A stretch of DNA of 64,000 bases. It comes from Pinus tabuliformis (Eukaryota; Streptophyta; Pinopsida; Pinales; Pinaceae). The notes under the pieces were generated by a model, which saw only the letters and a list, made by a program, of their open reading frames with translations, ran no database searches and was not told the origin of the DNA. The position numbers were made by a program, and so were the translations under genes. How positions within the stretch are numbered: the stretch's first letter is position 1; every line of letters starts with the position of its first letter. Positions 1-12,400 of the stretch are shown in pieces. The stretch spans positions 1,150,699,007 through 1,150,763,006 of the forward strand of contig CM062807.1 of assembly GCA_031772625.1 (NCBI GenBank), given 5' to 3'.

Positions 1-373
1 TTCACGGTTTTTGGGGAAACTATTGCATTGGGCCGAAATTTTCTGGGTTACTGGGGCAACTATTACAGCACTGAAATTTTGAGCAATTGGCAACTGTAGG
101 AGGGGCCGAAATTCTAGAAGTGCAGGATCAAAAGCAAAGTGCAGGATCAGTTTGGGTGGCTTGACTTGGAGGAGAAAACTAGGTTTGACAATGGGTCTAA
201 GTGTGTCTCTTATTGAACAAGAAGAATTTCTTTATTGAAAAGGTTGTTGAGTTTCTCCCCATAGTGGGTTTTCCCAGGGTAAATCTTGTCTCTCTCTAAA
301 AGATCTACATCAAAAGTAATTATCAAAATTTCAAAAATATTGTGTTAACCCTAATTGCACTAGAAAATCAACA
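1..373 (+). repeat. Copia-1 5' LTR, 3' part (copy A)
   Basis: The sequence ends in CA immediately before a primer-site-like stretch at 374-385, as an LTR should. It contains a GTGGGTTTTCCC stretch near 265-276, a pattern often seen near polyadenylation regions of plant copia LTRs. Upstream parts, including U3 and the TATA box, lie outside the window for this copy but are visible in copy B at about 29651-30627. Confidence 0.65.
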
Positions 374-385
374 TGGAATTGGAGC
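374..385 (+). other. Copia-1 primer binding site, degenerate (copy A)
   Basis: The 12 bases TGGAATTGGAGC match 9 of 12 positions of TGGTATCAGAGC, the usual plant copia site complementary to initiator tRNA-Met. They lie directly after the LTR terminus. Copy B carries the same degenerate site at 31256-31267, so the decay predates the duplication. Confidence 0.6.
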
Positions 386-470
386 TATGGTGATGGAAGG
401 AAGGTACATTGAGATGACTTTTGCAGAAACCCTAGAGAGAGGATTTTATTAAAGTCCTTCATTGGCATTT

Positions 471-2370
471 ATGGTTTCCTCCAAGAAACCTAAAAACAAG
501 CTAGAGGAAGCATCAAACTTCAGAGCTTGGAAAGTCAAAATAGATCTTATTCTTGCCAAAACAAAGTGTTGGATATTGTGACAGGAAAGACTACTGAAAT
601 GATCGATGTAGTCGAAAAAGAGAAGTCCAAGGAAAATGATATTACTACCATGAGTTTAATAGTGGACTCTATTAGAGATGAACGCATCCCTTACATTGCA
701 AAGCACGAAACCTCCAAGAAGATGTATGATGCCCTAATAAATCTCTACATTATCAAGAATGTTGGTTAGTTAAGTTTGAAGAATGAGCTCTTAAATACGA
801 TAATGGCTAATGACGAAGTTGTGGCGTCATACTTCATGAGGATTTCACAAATAAGAGATCAAATTTCAGCCATTGGAGAAACTATCTATGGTCAAGAACT
901 TGTGACTACAGCACCCAATGGTCTCCCTAGATCATGGGATGCATTTGAAGTAGGCATAAGCAATTGGAAATAAGCTCTTTTATTTGAGAAATTATGGACA
1001 TCATGTGCTCAAGCAGAAGCAAGGTCGATGTCAAGATGAAGAAGTTCAAGCCCTTGCAACTCGCTTCAAGAACAAGGGAAAGAAGAAGTTTGGACCTCAA
1101 CATAAGAAGTGATCTTCTTCCTCTAAGAAGAAAGACTTATAAAAAGTGCAATGATATGGTTGTCAAGAATATGGACATTTCAAGAGAGATTGTCTTAGTA
1201 TGGCTAACAAGAAAAGAAAAGGCAAACAACATGCCTCCGCAACAGAAGTTGAAGAAGATGAAAAGTCGAAGAAGCCCAAAGGTGAAAAATATTTCTTCTA
1301 TTATTTTGCTTTGACAGATTCCTTTGTAGTTGATGATGATGTGGCTGGTAGATAGTGAAGGATCAAGACACATGACTGGAGAGCCTGGGAATCTTTCACA
1401 TGATAGAAATGAAGTTGTCGCAAAGGGTTGAATTGGGAGGAAATAATAACTATGCAGTCAAAGGAGTTGGAAAGACAACCATAGAGCTGGAATTTGGTAA
1501 TAACGTTCATCTTAGTAATGTCCTTTATGTACCAGGTTTGAAAAAGAATCTTGTCTCTATTTCTTGTTTAGAAGATAAACGATATAGAGTTGCTTTTGTG
1601 GATGGAAAAGTACTTGTGTGGTAAAAGGGCTCTAGTATAGATGATGCTAGGGTTATTGATATTTGTGATGGAAGACTATATAAAATTGTGAGTCAACCAG
1701 ATCAAGCACTAGTACATGATGAAATAAATCCAAGTGAGTTATGACACCAAAGGTATGGACATCTTCATTTTATAGCATTGCTTGAATTAAGTGAAATAGT
1801 GTCAGGGGTTCTTGAAGTACAAATCAGGAATGTTGGTGTATGCAAAGGTTGTACTCTTGGGAAGAACACCAAGAAATCGTTTCCAAACAATGACAATATA
1901 TCTAAGGAAGCTTTGGATTTGATTCATTTCGATGTATGTTGTTTGATGCCTATAAAATCACTTGGTGGTTTGTTGTACTATGTGACATACATTGATGACT
2001 TTTCCCATAAGACATGGATATATCTCTTGAAGACAAAATACAAGGTATTCAACAAGTTCTGTGAATTCAAAGCTGAAGTGGAAAGTTTGGAAAGTAAAAA
2101 GGTCAAGATTTTGAGATTTAACAATGGAGGACAACACTCCTCAAAAGACCTTGTTTCCTTTTCCAAACAAGTTGGGATTAAGAGGGAGCTAATTGTTCCT
2201 TATAATCCACAACAAAATGGTGTAGTAGAATGAAAGAATAGATTCATTGAAGAAATTGTAAAGGCCATGATGCATGATTTGGACTTATCGTTGTTCTTAT
2301 GGGGTGAAGCGTCACAGACAACTGTGTACATTCAGAATCAAAGTCCTCATAGAGTTCTGGAAGGTATGAC
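471..2370 (+). pseudogene. Copia-1 gag-pol pseudogene, truncated in integrase (copy A)
   Basis: The frame begins at the ATG at 471 and shifts soon after. Visible parts in order are a UBN2-type Gag (about 500-970), a frayed nucleocapsid/protease stretch (about 990-1390), and integrase (about 1740-2370) with an H-x4-H...C-x2-C zinc-binding half (HQRYGH, CKGC) and a catalytic core. The protease signature near 1349-1378 reads DSE rather than DSG. The second integrase catalytic aspartate is asparagine (RFNNGG instead of RSDNGG), and a TGA interrupts the frame just after the glutamate near 2230-2235. Many stops and frameshifts are present. The same lesions in copy B show the element was dead before duplication. 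Identification as copia Gag/integrase is secure. Confidence 0.9.
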
Positions 2371-2372
2371 TC

Positions 2373-3283
2373 TGTTGAAGCCCCATAATTCCGTTGCAAC
2401 AACATGGGGGATAACCACCCAGTCCGGACCTTAAAAGAAGCTCCTTTTTCATTTGGTATGATGGCTCTGACTAGGGATAATGGGATTAGTTTTCCAACAA
2501 GAATTGATATGATGATGATGTTGGGTTGATATAAAATATAATGGGAAATGATTTAACTAAAAATGATCTAATTAAATAACAAACACATGCATCTATCTAT
2601 TTTAACCTATATCTTAATATGTAACCGGGAATAACTCAAATCATGCAATCTACAAAGATTTCTTAAAGCAAAAGGTAATAAAGATCATTCAATTGCTATA
2701 AGAAAAGAAATCGTTAATGCTGATTATTTTGACTAAATAGTTAAGAAAAATAATTGTAGAAAATATATCGCATATATTAATTGCTCATGTATTCAATAAG
2801 GAATTACAACTGAAAAATTTATACAAAAGTGCTTTTAATTTCAAACTATAACTCAGATTTCATACATAAAACAATATAAGAAAGATTACTACTAATTCAT
2901 GAACAAAACACAATCATAAAGATAAAAGTATTAGATATGAAAGGTCCTACTCATGAGATCAACAATATTGATCCGCTTCTTTTCAATTAAATATACTCTA
3001 GGAGTACAAAAATGCAAATTCAGTAGAGTATGCTTCAATTTCTAAGAAAAATAGATCTTGTTCCAATTATCTTATCAAAACCATCATAAAAGTACAAAAG
3101 TGCAATCCTTTGCAAAGTGTTTTTGATAAAATTCTAGGCCTCTCTCTAAATGCATGAGAAGGGTTTAAATAATACAAAGTATGTATCAAAAAACATATAA
3201 TTACATAAAAAGTTGAGGAGGTTTCAAACAACCTTCCTCAGAATAAGTAAAATAAAACTAAAATAAAAAATAAAATGATGACA
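2373..3283 (-). repeat. Gypsy-1 3' LTR (copy A)
   Basis: On the plus strand this 911-bp AT-rich block begins TGTTGAAGCC exactly where the Copia-1 reading frame breaks and ends GATGACA, giving TG...CA termini on both strands. A purine tract (minus strand GAAGAAGCT) abuts the right edge, as expected for a polypurine tract before a 3' LTR. The next element ORF ends at 3291. Copy B is 39181-40060, shorter mainly by a 32-bp deletion. No 5' LTR of this element is in the window, so the edges rest on termini and polypurine tract only. Confidence 0.7.
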
Positions 3284-3290
3284 AGCTTCT

Positions 3291-5521
3291 TCAAATTGAA
3301 TGGTCATATTCAGCCATTCGGTCCTTGAGTTTGTAGATGTCTATCATTGGCTTCACTTGGGGTGGCTTGCCAATTCTAGATCTCAATTGTCCCGTGAATA
3401 CAACATCAGCGAGAGGTGGCACCATCTTTTGAGCAAAATTGGTTAAACAATGTACAGTCATCCAATCACTGTGTGGTTTTACCAAAAACTGCCAGCAGGT
3501 TTCCCAGTCAAGCTTAATTAGTTGTTTGATTGCCTCTGCATTCTTTTTTACAGTCTCTTTCCACTGTTTTTCTAATTGTTTGATGTCTGGGAGAGCTTTT
3601 GCCCTACATTCTTTGATAAGATTGGTAGTGTGAAGGTTTTCGTTCACCACCCCAATTATATTGTTAGTTGTACAAACTACTCTTGTTGTTGCTCTTTCTG
3701 CTTGCTTTAACTATATGTCCCAATCTGCGAATAATATGTCTTTGTGGGACTCCTTGATCTTTGGCAGATCGACTTTTCTTCCTTCTTCAGATTCCTACCA
3801 ATAAATAAAATCTAAAATCCTCTTATTGATTTCTTCATATTCTAATTTTTGATCAACCATTTGATTGGTTAATTTATCACTTGTTTCACAATAGGGATTG
3901 ATCAATGAGATTCTTTGGCAGAACATCTTGTTGTGATATCAGATAATTTAATTCAAGTGCCTCTTTAATGAATTCATCTGTTTGAGGGTTATCTTTGAAT
4001 TTATCCATTATACCCTGCATTAGGTGAATCTATGAGTTCTTCTCTGCAATGTTTGTTTGATGTTGTACTCTCATTTTCTCAAAATACTGTTGAAGTTGTG
4101 CCATCTGCATTTCCGCTAGCCTATTGGTGCTTTGTCTTTCTTGCTCAAGTTGTTGTTCCAATAGCTGAACTCTTTCTTCTTCTTTTTTAAGCAAAATTCG
4201 AACTTTTGTTTCCTTATCAACTGTTGCAGTTGCATAGGCGCTTGCAAATTGTGATAGCTTTGTAAGATTTTATGATGGATCAATGGGGGTGTCTTTCCAT
4301 ACTACCTCCATTGATTCACTTCCAAGAGTTGTTGTTGTTGATACATACAATTTTCTTTTCTTCCTTTGCCTTTTTACTACAGCCTTATGTGTTGAATTGT
4401 ATAATATGTCTAGTGGTAGTATTTCCTCAATTTTGAAAACAATTTCTGAAGTTGGATGTGTGGGGATGACTTTAGTGTCTTGAGTAGTTATAACTTCTTG
4501 TATTGTTGTTTCTGAATTTATAACTTGTTGAGTGTGTTGTGGAGTCTGGAATCCAGAAGTTCCTTCAAGACTGGTCTCTGTTTGGAGCTGTTTATTAAAT
4601 TTCTCCCATTCATGTTCCAGATTGATGACTTTGATCTTTTCTGTTTGAACCTGTGAAGAGCCAATCTCTGTGTTCCTTAGTAGAGGCCTTTTTAACCATT
4701 TCTTCAACTTTTTTCTCTGTGTCCATCTCAGGGTCTTCCTCGAGGCTTCCTTCCTTATTCTCAGATTGGTTTTCAGAGTCTTTTGAACCTTCAACTGACT
4801 TCTCTTTAGATTCTTCATTATAATTGTGCTTGGAACTTTCTTCTAGGTTTATGGAGGGAGTAGGTTATCTTACTTGTTCAATTTGTAATAGGTTCAAATG
4901 GACCTTTGTTAGCCTTCTATTTTTGTAGAGGTGGAAGTGGTTGAGGTCTGTTGGGTCTAGTTTTATTGATGCTAAATGTAAAACCTGTGAAAATGTCTTA
5001 GCTTGCTCAAAGAGATCATCAAACTCATCATCTTCATGAATAAATTGTCTGATTTTGACCATAATATTGAAGTTTTTGGCGACCTTATTAGGGTCATACT
5101 GTCTATCTGGAACAGTGGTCAAATTTAGGGACGTGATGTTCTTTATCTCTTTTACTGCGTGCCCATAATCATGTGTGAAAGCACCACATTGCACTAGGAA
5201 GGTAATTTCCTGAATAATAAGGAAACAGATCCATTGCAGACTCAAGGCCACCTGGACTAGATAACTCACGCCACTAAAATTTTCGATGGGATCAAAATTT
5301 CCCAAATCAGAAGGAAATTTAATAGTCTCACCATCCTTATTGCATGTGGTATCAGAGAATAGGGGAAGCATGTTTGAATCCTCAGTCGAAGTAGCCAATG
5401 CAGTCTTTTTTCCTTTTTTATCCATTCTTCCGAGCATTGTTTCCTTTGGAGATTCACTGAAATTTGGGCAAATGGAGAAAACAGGATAAAAACGCAGAGC
5501 GGCAAATACAAGCGAAAACAC
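3291..5521 (-). pseudogene. Gypsy-1 accessory ORF downstream of integrase (copy A)
   Basis: A protein-like region of about 700 codons lies between the integrase and the 3' LTR, read leftwards from about 5521 and ending at the polypurine tract. Pieces are 4865-5521 (N-terminal part with a hydrophobic start and an acidic HEDDEFDDLFEQA segment), 4270-4818 (charged, Ser/Thr-rich linker), a Gln/Glu-rich coiled-coil-like stretch at about 3670-4260, and 3291-3650 (Lys/Glu-rich C-terminal part containing WETCWQ). I recognise no family. It is not gag, protease, RT, RNase H or integrase. By position it resembles the extra 3' ORFs of Athila/Tat-type elements, some called env-like, but I see no convincing envelope features. 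Stops and frameshifts make it a pseudogene; copy B (40068-42305) is equally long. Confidence 0.6.
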
Positions 5522-7449
5522 AATTGCATAGTAGATTATGAAAGAATCATAAGGATGGAGCTTTTATTTCAAACGTGGATAGAAAGATATCTATCTTCTC
5601 AAGTCGTTAAAAAAGTAAATGCAATTAAACCTCATTAACTATGCATTAAGGCCTACGTGTGATTTCCTTCATGACTCATCAAAATATCGCATCACAAGTT
5701 TCAAAATGATATTTCAAATTGGTTTGTGTTATGCGTGATACCGATCATGCGATTGCGATGACTTGCAATATCACAAATCATAAATCGAGAGTATACCAAT
5801 TTAAAGTTGCTTTGTTATTTTGCGATTTGCGATGAGCGGCATACTTTTTACTTTATCGAGCGCATTTTCTTAAACAAATGATTATTCCATTGAAACGATG
5901 CGATAATTTGGACTTTATTTAAATTATAACAATTTTTATTGTTTCATCAAGTCTAGACCTCATCGGATTTCGCAGTTTTTTTATGGTTTGCATGTTTGTG
6001 CCCTTTGTAAAAGTTGCGATGCAATTGCGATGAATACTTTATTATATAAGGAATATCTTAAGCCTTAAGTTTTATAAAAATTTCAATGTTGTGTTTTTTA
6101 AGGGGTTCTTTTATCGCATCTTGTAGATTCTAATTGATGACTAATCCTTGTTACTTCGGATCATGCGATGCAGCAATGAAACGAGAATGCCTAGTCATAA
6201 AGGGACTTGGCCTGATATCTTAGGTTTATTTAAGGTTTTATTCCGAAAGATTTCAAAAGGGAAGCTTTTATTTGCTAAGTTTTTTTGAAAAATAAATAAA
6301 TTAAAGAGTCCCCATTTATTAATACAAATCTTAACTATTTATATAACTAAATGTGGGGTTGTTGAATAGTACAACAATTGGTGATTCACTGGAAAAACTA
6401 GTTACCTCTGATAATTTTGAAATTTCTAAAACTTTCAAAATAAAGATAGTTCAAGAAATAAGAATTATATGAAATTTAAGATAAGTAACATTTCTTTGAA
6501 TAAAAAAACAAACTCACCTAATTACAATTCATTTGATATCCTCTTCAAAATGAAAATTCCTTTGTCTATATTAGTCTTTACTTAGTTTAAAGATAAAGTA
6601 AGGGGCTTTTGCATATCAGCTTTTAGATGTACTCATTTGTCACAGATAGATCTTATGTTGCCAGCAGGCATCCATAGCCTCGACAAGGTTTCTTTTTAAC
6701 CATCAATGATTCAGTGTCCCATCCAAATAAGAGTGCAGTTTTTAGAGATAAATTCAAAATCATATACTTATTCTCCTCTTTTTTCTTTTTTTTAAACAAT
6801 TTATATTTTTTTGCAAAATTTTTCTTTTTATTACTTAAAAGTCATTGTCTTGGTTTGGTGGCCAAATAGTGACAATGCCATTCACTAGTTGTAATTCAAC
6901 TGAACAAGTTGGCTCGTGATGAGACCCCTTGTCTTTTGATTAAAATAATCTCAAGCCATTACCCTGTTTTGGTATGCAGTATTGGTAATGTCAGTCTATT
7001 ATTTCCCTATGAACATGGTAAGCAGGCTCTTGATGAGACCTCTTATCTTTTAAGTTTCAACATATTTTAGAATTACACTCTAAAAAGAGAAAAGTTTACT
7101 GGATGGGGAGAATCATTGACTCCTTAAGAGTTCTGGATGACATTTATAGAGTTGATGATGCTTATCTACGAAGATTTTTTGCTTTGTTAAAGATAATTTT
7201 CTTGACTGATAGTAGAACAAAAGTTTCTTTATAAAGTTGGAGGTTTCTCAAAGAATAAATAATTTTGGTGGAAACAAACAAATTTCAGAGAGATAGAACC
7301 TAGTTAATTTTCAAATGTTATAATTATTTCCTTAGCAATCTATACTTATAAAAGCGAAAAATCAAAATATTTCAAGAGATTTTTTATTGTAAGGCCAATA
7401 GTTATACTATTTAACTTTTATTTTCCTAGAAAAATTAAAGGCGATGATG
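5522..7449 (-). other. Gypsy-1 internal spacer between integrase and accessory ORF (copy A)
   Basis: About 1.9 kb of AT-rich sequence without a convincing reading frame on either strand. Between 5700 and 6180 short GCGAT/CGATG-type words recur. The whole spacer is retained in copy B at 42314-44234. It may be a leader or intron region for the accessory ORF, but no splice sites can be assigned from the sequence alone. Confidence 0.5.
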
Positions 7450-9331
7450 TACAGGGGATAGAAGAGGTTATCTCCTATGAAAAATATTTCTTCAAAATCT
7501 GCCCATTCACAAGTAGAGAATCTCTCTTACCTGATAAATCTTGCAATAGAAACATTGATGGGTCAATTTATTTTGTAATCTAAAATGGTCCAAGCCACAT
7601 TCTTTGGAATTTGGTATGCTTACCTTTTTTCTCGTGTGCTTTATCCCACTTCAATACAAGGTCTCCAAGTTGAAATGATTTTGGACTTACAGAATTTGCA
7701 TCAAAGGAAGATTTAACTAATTGTTGATGATGGGCATGTACGATTTTAGCTTTCTCTCTTTCTTCTTCGAGTTTGAGGATTTGTGATTGCCTTAATTGTA
7801 AAGAAGAAATATGATTTTATTCAATAAATTAAACTAGGGCTAGAGAGGGAATAGCTATATTTGTAGGAAGAACAATGTCTTTTTCATAAACCAGATTAAA
7901 TGGAGAAGTGCCTATTAAGGCCTTTTGTGTTATTCGATCCGCCCATAGAGCAATTGTTAAAGATTTATGCCAGTTTATTTAGCTCTGATCAATAGTTCAT
8001 TTAATGATCCTAATGAGGTTTTTGTTGGTTGATTTGGCTAAACCATTTCCCTGAGGATAATAGTTAGAAAAATACTTGAGTTTGAAACCTCTTTTGAGAG
8101 AAAATTATGTCATAATGTTGCCTGCGAAATAAGAGGCAATGTCAAACATCAAGGCAGTTGGTAGGCCAAATCTGGTAATGATAAATTGATCAATGAATTC
8201 AATGATGTTCACAGAATTGACTACCTTTAGTGGAATTGCTTCCACTCATTTAGTAAAGTAATCAGTTGTTGTAAGGATGTATCTATGTTGCTTTGAAGAC
8301 TGAGGAACAATCTCACCTATTTTGTCCAGTCCCCATTGCTCAAATGGTTGTTCAATGTTGACCAGTTGTAATGGCAATGCAGGTTTCCTTTGTCTTCCAG
8401 CAGCAGTTTGACAAGTTTTACACTTCCTTACATATTCGTGTGTGTCCTTGAACAAGGTTGGTCAGTAATAACTAGCATGCAATATTTTATGTTCTATTGT
8501 GTCTCCTCCAAAATGTCCACCAGCTAGTCCATCATGGAGTCCTTGCAAAACCTTTTCTGTCTCAGATTTTTCAAGGCACCTTTGTAAAACAGAATCATAA
8601 TTCTTTCTACAAAACATCATTGGCGATTTCATATTGTTGTGCTTTCAATCTCAAAGCCCTTTTTCTTTCGTAACTGAGTTGCATAGGGGCATATCCATTT
8701 TTTAAATAAAAGATGAGATCAACATATTGAGATTCAATATTGTTGAGGCTTACCTCAGATATTTGTATATCATCACCTGAATCGTCTTCTGCTGGTAAGT
8801 TGGATGCTTCAACTAACATTCTTCAAAAACCTTGACCTCTAACAATTTTAGCAGGTCTAATTTCGACATCATATTCTTGCAGTGCAATTACCTAGTTGGA
8901 CATTTTTTTTCCTACTTCCCTTTGCACCAGTAATTTCCTTACTGCTGGGAATGGAACTATGATTTTGGTGTGAGTTTTAAGGAGAAATGGTCTGAAATGC
9001 TTTATTGACTTAAAAACAAAAAAGGTCTGTTTTTCCACAGCATAGTAATTTAACTTGGCACCTTATAGATTTGAACTAAAAAACGAAATTGGTGCTTCAA
9101 ACTTTTGATCGTTGAGTTGTGTCAAAACAACAACATATGATGTTTCTTATGCAAATGTATATAAAATAAAATGATTGGAAAATTGGGTTGTTGTTAGGGA
9201 GGGAGCGTTGATAATAGCTTGTTTGACTAGATCAAATGCTTCTCTTTCATTGTGATTCCACTTGAAAATTGAATTTTTCTTAATCATAGACTGTAAAGGT
9301 AAAATTATCTGTGAAAAGTCAAGGACAAATC
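7450..9331 (-). pseudogene. Gypsy-1 pol fragment: RNase H and integrase (copy A)
   Basis: Read leftwards from the LINE insertion point, the fragment shows the end of RT with the RT-linked RNase H (about 9331-8900), a connector at 8819-8607, the integrase zinc-binding half (8455-8380, C-x2-C in CKTCQT), the start of the integrase core (KIGEIVPQSS, 8300s), the remaining core and a C-terminal GPF-type domain to about 7470. Stop codons occur in the core (for example just after 8246) and in the RNase H. The order is that of a Ty3/gypsy element. The upstream RT half is absent from copy A because copy A ends inside the LINE; it is present in copy B at 52047-52870. Confidence 0.85.
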
Positions 9332-9348
9332 TTTTTACAACATTTATT
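9332..9348. repeat. LINE target-site duplication, left copy (copy A)
   Basis: TTTTTACAACATTTATT lies at the 3' end of the LINE and is the same sequence as 46133-46149 in copy B. The matching right-hand copy exists only beside the complete LINE, at 52030-52046, because copy A stops inside the LINE. Confidence 0.8.
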
Positions 9349-9476
9349 ATTATTATTTTTTTAACTGAAATGGGTATGATTTATTTATTTGAAGAAAAGA
9401 TTGGACTTATGCCATGGCAGCCATCATTACATTGCTTCTGTTTCTGTTTCTTGTGCTATTACAATATGTTGGTTCC

Positions 9477-12400
9477 TCATGGATTACAGGGATGGAATGA
9501 GCTTTCGTCATTTATGAGGAGTTGTCCTTTCCCAAGAGTGCAGCGTTTGTTCGCCATCAGATCTGCTTCATTGTTCAAGCTTCTGAGGATATGGAGGAAT
9601 TTGTAGGAGTTGAAGTCAAGCAGGACTCTCTTTAATCTGTTCAGAGATTTTTTGAGACTTGCATTGTTGAACAATTTGCCCGTGTTTAAATTTTTTATTA
9701 AGATCTCTGAGTCTCCAAAAGCTTGGAATTCTTTGTCACCTCTATCTCTGGCTATTTGAAAAGCTTTGAGGAGGCCTTGGATCTCTGCTTGATTTTTGGT
9801 TTTCTGTCCGATGCCCCAACAAAAGCTATCCCTTCTTGATTTGTCCGAGGCATAGATGACCCCTCCAGCTCCTGTTGTCCCAGGATTGCCTTTGGAGGCT
9901 CCATCGAAGAAAATCGTGGTTATTTTTTGTTTTCGACACCATTCTTGGATGGTGGCTTCGGAGTCTCTTTTGCGCCATTCCGGATTCACTACATGAGGAG
10001 CTGATAACTGCTTCCGAGGGTAGGGGGAGAGGGGGCCCAGACACCTCTCTTCTTCAAGGAGAAGCAAAGAGTCATCTGAAAAATATTGTTGTTGGGCTGC
10101 TTCAAGGAGGAGGGATTTGGCCTTTACCGCTACCGAGAAAGGAGCTTGCAACTTTTCATTGAATATCAAGTCATTCCGGGTTAGCCAGATCTGCCAGCAT
10201 ACAAATTTGGGGATAGCGTTCCAGACTTTTCTCCAAAAAGACTTGATGGGGATTTTGTTGGGATAACATTGATTCCATGAGTCAAATAGATCAGCAACAG
10301 AGTTAAAAGGGGGGACTGTGATTTGTAGCTCATGAAGTATGAGTCCCCATACTTCTTTGGAAAACTTCCATTCCATGAAGAGGTGCTTGGTTGTTTCTAA
10401 GCTGCTTCTACACAGCTCACATCTATCCTGCCCAACAATGCTTTTTTTCATCAGGTTGTCTCCAGTTAACAGCTTGTTGTGGACCAGTGTCCAAAAGAAG
10501 AAGTTTACTTTGGGAAGAGCTAGCGGTTCCCAAACTTTCTTCCAAAAATCTGGTGGTTTACTGCAATTCCTGATTGGCTGGAGGGCGTTATAAGCTGCTG
10601 TTGTTGTGTAGCTTCCAGATTGCCCCCATCCCCAGCTATCCTTCATTTTTCTGTTCACTGGGGCCGCTTCCTCCAACAATTCTTCAAGGGCGCACTTCTG
10701 CTGGTTTAGCCGTTCTGGAACTCCAAAAAAGTCCCAACCTTGCCAATCGTCGTGACAATCCCAATTAGACAAATCATAAACGTTGTTTATCCCTACGCGT
10801 TCCAACCAGTTTTTAGCTCTGCGATTTCATCAATTTCCACGAGGGGGTCTCGATCCATTATTCTATCATGCCATAGATTTGTGTGTTTGTCGCTCCCTGG
10901 AATCCTGTACGCCTTACCTATGAAGAAATTCAGACTTTTACTGCATAATTTCCAAACCTAGGTGTTGTTGTTTGTTTGAGCTGCCCGTAGACTTTTGAGC
11001 GGCACCTTGTGGGCGTATTTTGATTTCAACATATCGTAGACAGGATGCTTGGGGTCTTTGAATAGCTTCCACATAATTTTGCCTCCCAACGCCAGGTTGA
11101 CTAATGCAGGATCACAAATTTGAAGTCCTCCTTCAGAAATTGGACGCTTGACCACGTCCCATTTCACTAAGTGGAATTTATTTTGATTTCCTTTCCCCCC
11201 CTGCCAGAGGAAGTCACGGAGGATTTTGAATATTTGATCCATCACACTTTTTGGGGCGAGTAGGAAGGCTGCTTGATAAATTGGGAGCACATATAACACA
11301 GTCTTGATCAGGATGAATTTTCCTCCTTTTGTGAGCCAATATCCTCCCCAGACTGTATTTTTTGTTTTAATTTTGCTGATAATTTCGGACCACAGCGACC
11401 TCTTATTGAAGCCATTTGTGATGGGGAGGCCAAGGTATTTTATCTTCTCCCATTGGGCATGTCCGTTAAAGCCAAGCAGGTTAGAGATACTTGTGAGCTC
11501 TTGCTGCCCAATGTTCCAACCATAGACTTCACTTTTTTTTTCATTGATAGAGGCTCATGAAACCCTGCAACAGCATTTGAGAACAAAGTCAAAGGATTTG
11601 GCTATTCTAACAGAGGCACCTCCCAGGAGGAGAGAGTCATCCGCAAAGAGTGTGTGGTTCTGAGCTGGAGAGGTAATGGAGGGTTTGAGGCCAGGAAGGG
11701 AGCCTGAAACTTTTTCAGCTGATAGCTTTCTACTGAGGGAGTCTGCCATTAGGATGTACAAGAAGGGAGAGAGTGGGCATCCTTCCCTGAGTCCTCTCTG
11801 GGCTTGGAAAAAAGAGGTAGGACGACCGTTTACAAGAGGGGAAATCCAGGGGTTGTGAGTGTAGGCAGTGATGAGATTGAAAAAATGGGGGGAGAAGCCA
11901 AAGGAATGGAGGACTTTGTAAAGGAAGGAGCAGTTGACTCGGTCAAAGGCATTGGCCATGTCAAGTTTTATCATCATACCTTTTTCTTTTCGCTATTTTC
12001 TTGAGTGAATTATCTCCTACACTTGGATGACATTATCCAGGATGTGCCTGCCTTCTACAAAGCCACCTTGATTGATGGAGATCAGCCTGTTGAACAGTGG
12101 CTTGATCCTGTTAGCTAGAAGCTTTGCCAGAATTTTATAGGAGGCGTTACAAAGCGATATTGGCCTGAATCTGGCGAATGTTTCAGGGTTGGTTTCTTTA
12201 GGAATGAGGGCGAGGTAGGTGGAATTAGTTCCTCCTCCTACCTTGGCTTTTTCCATGAATCATTTTATCATCTTTAAAAGATTCACTTTGATGATGTCCC
12301 AGCAAGTCTTATAAAAGTGTATGGTGAATCCATCAAGCCCAGGGGCCTTTTCCGGATCCATAGACCAAATGACTTTACTAATTTCTTCTTCAGTGATGGG

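Larger units (their letters stand above)
1..2372 (+). mobile_element. Copia-1 fragment, copy A (Ty1/copia, decayed)
   Basis: This is a decayed Ty1/copia retrotransposon on the plus strand, entered in mid-LTR. It shows the end of the 5' LTR (to 373), a degenerate primer site, gag and the protease and integrase parts of pol. The element stops inside the integrase at the left edge of the Gypsy-1 LTR at 2373, so reverse transcriptase, RNase H and 3' LTR are missing. Copy B of the same fragment is at 29651-33052 plus 38980-39180. It cannot be autonomous. Confidence 0.85.
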
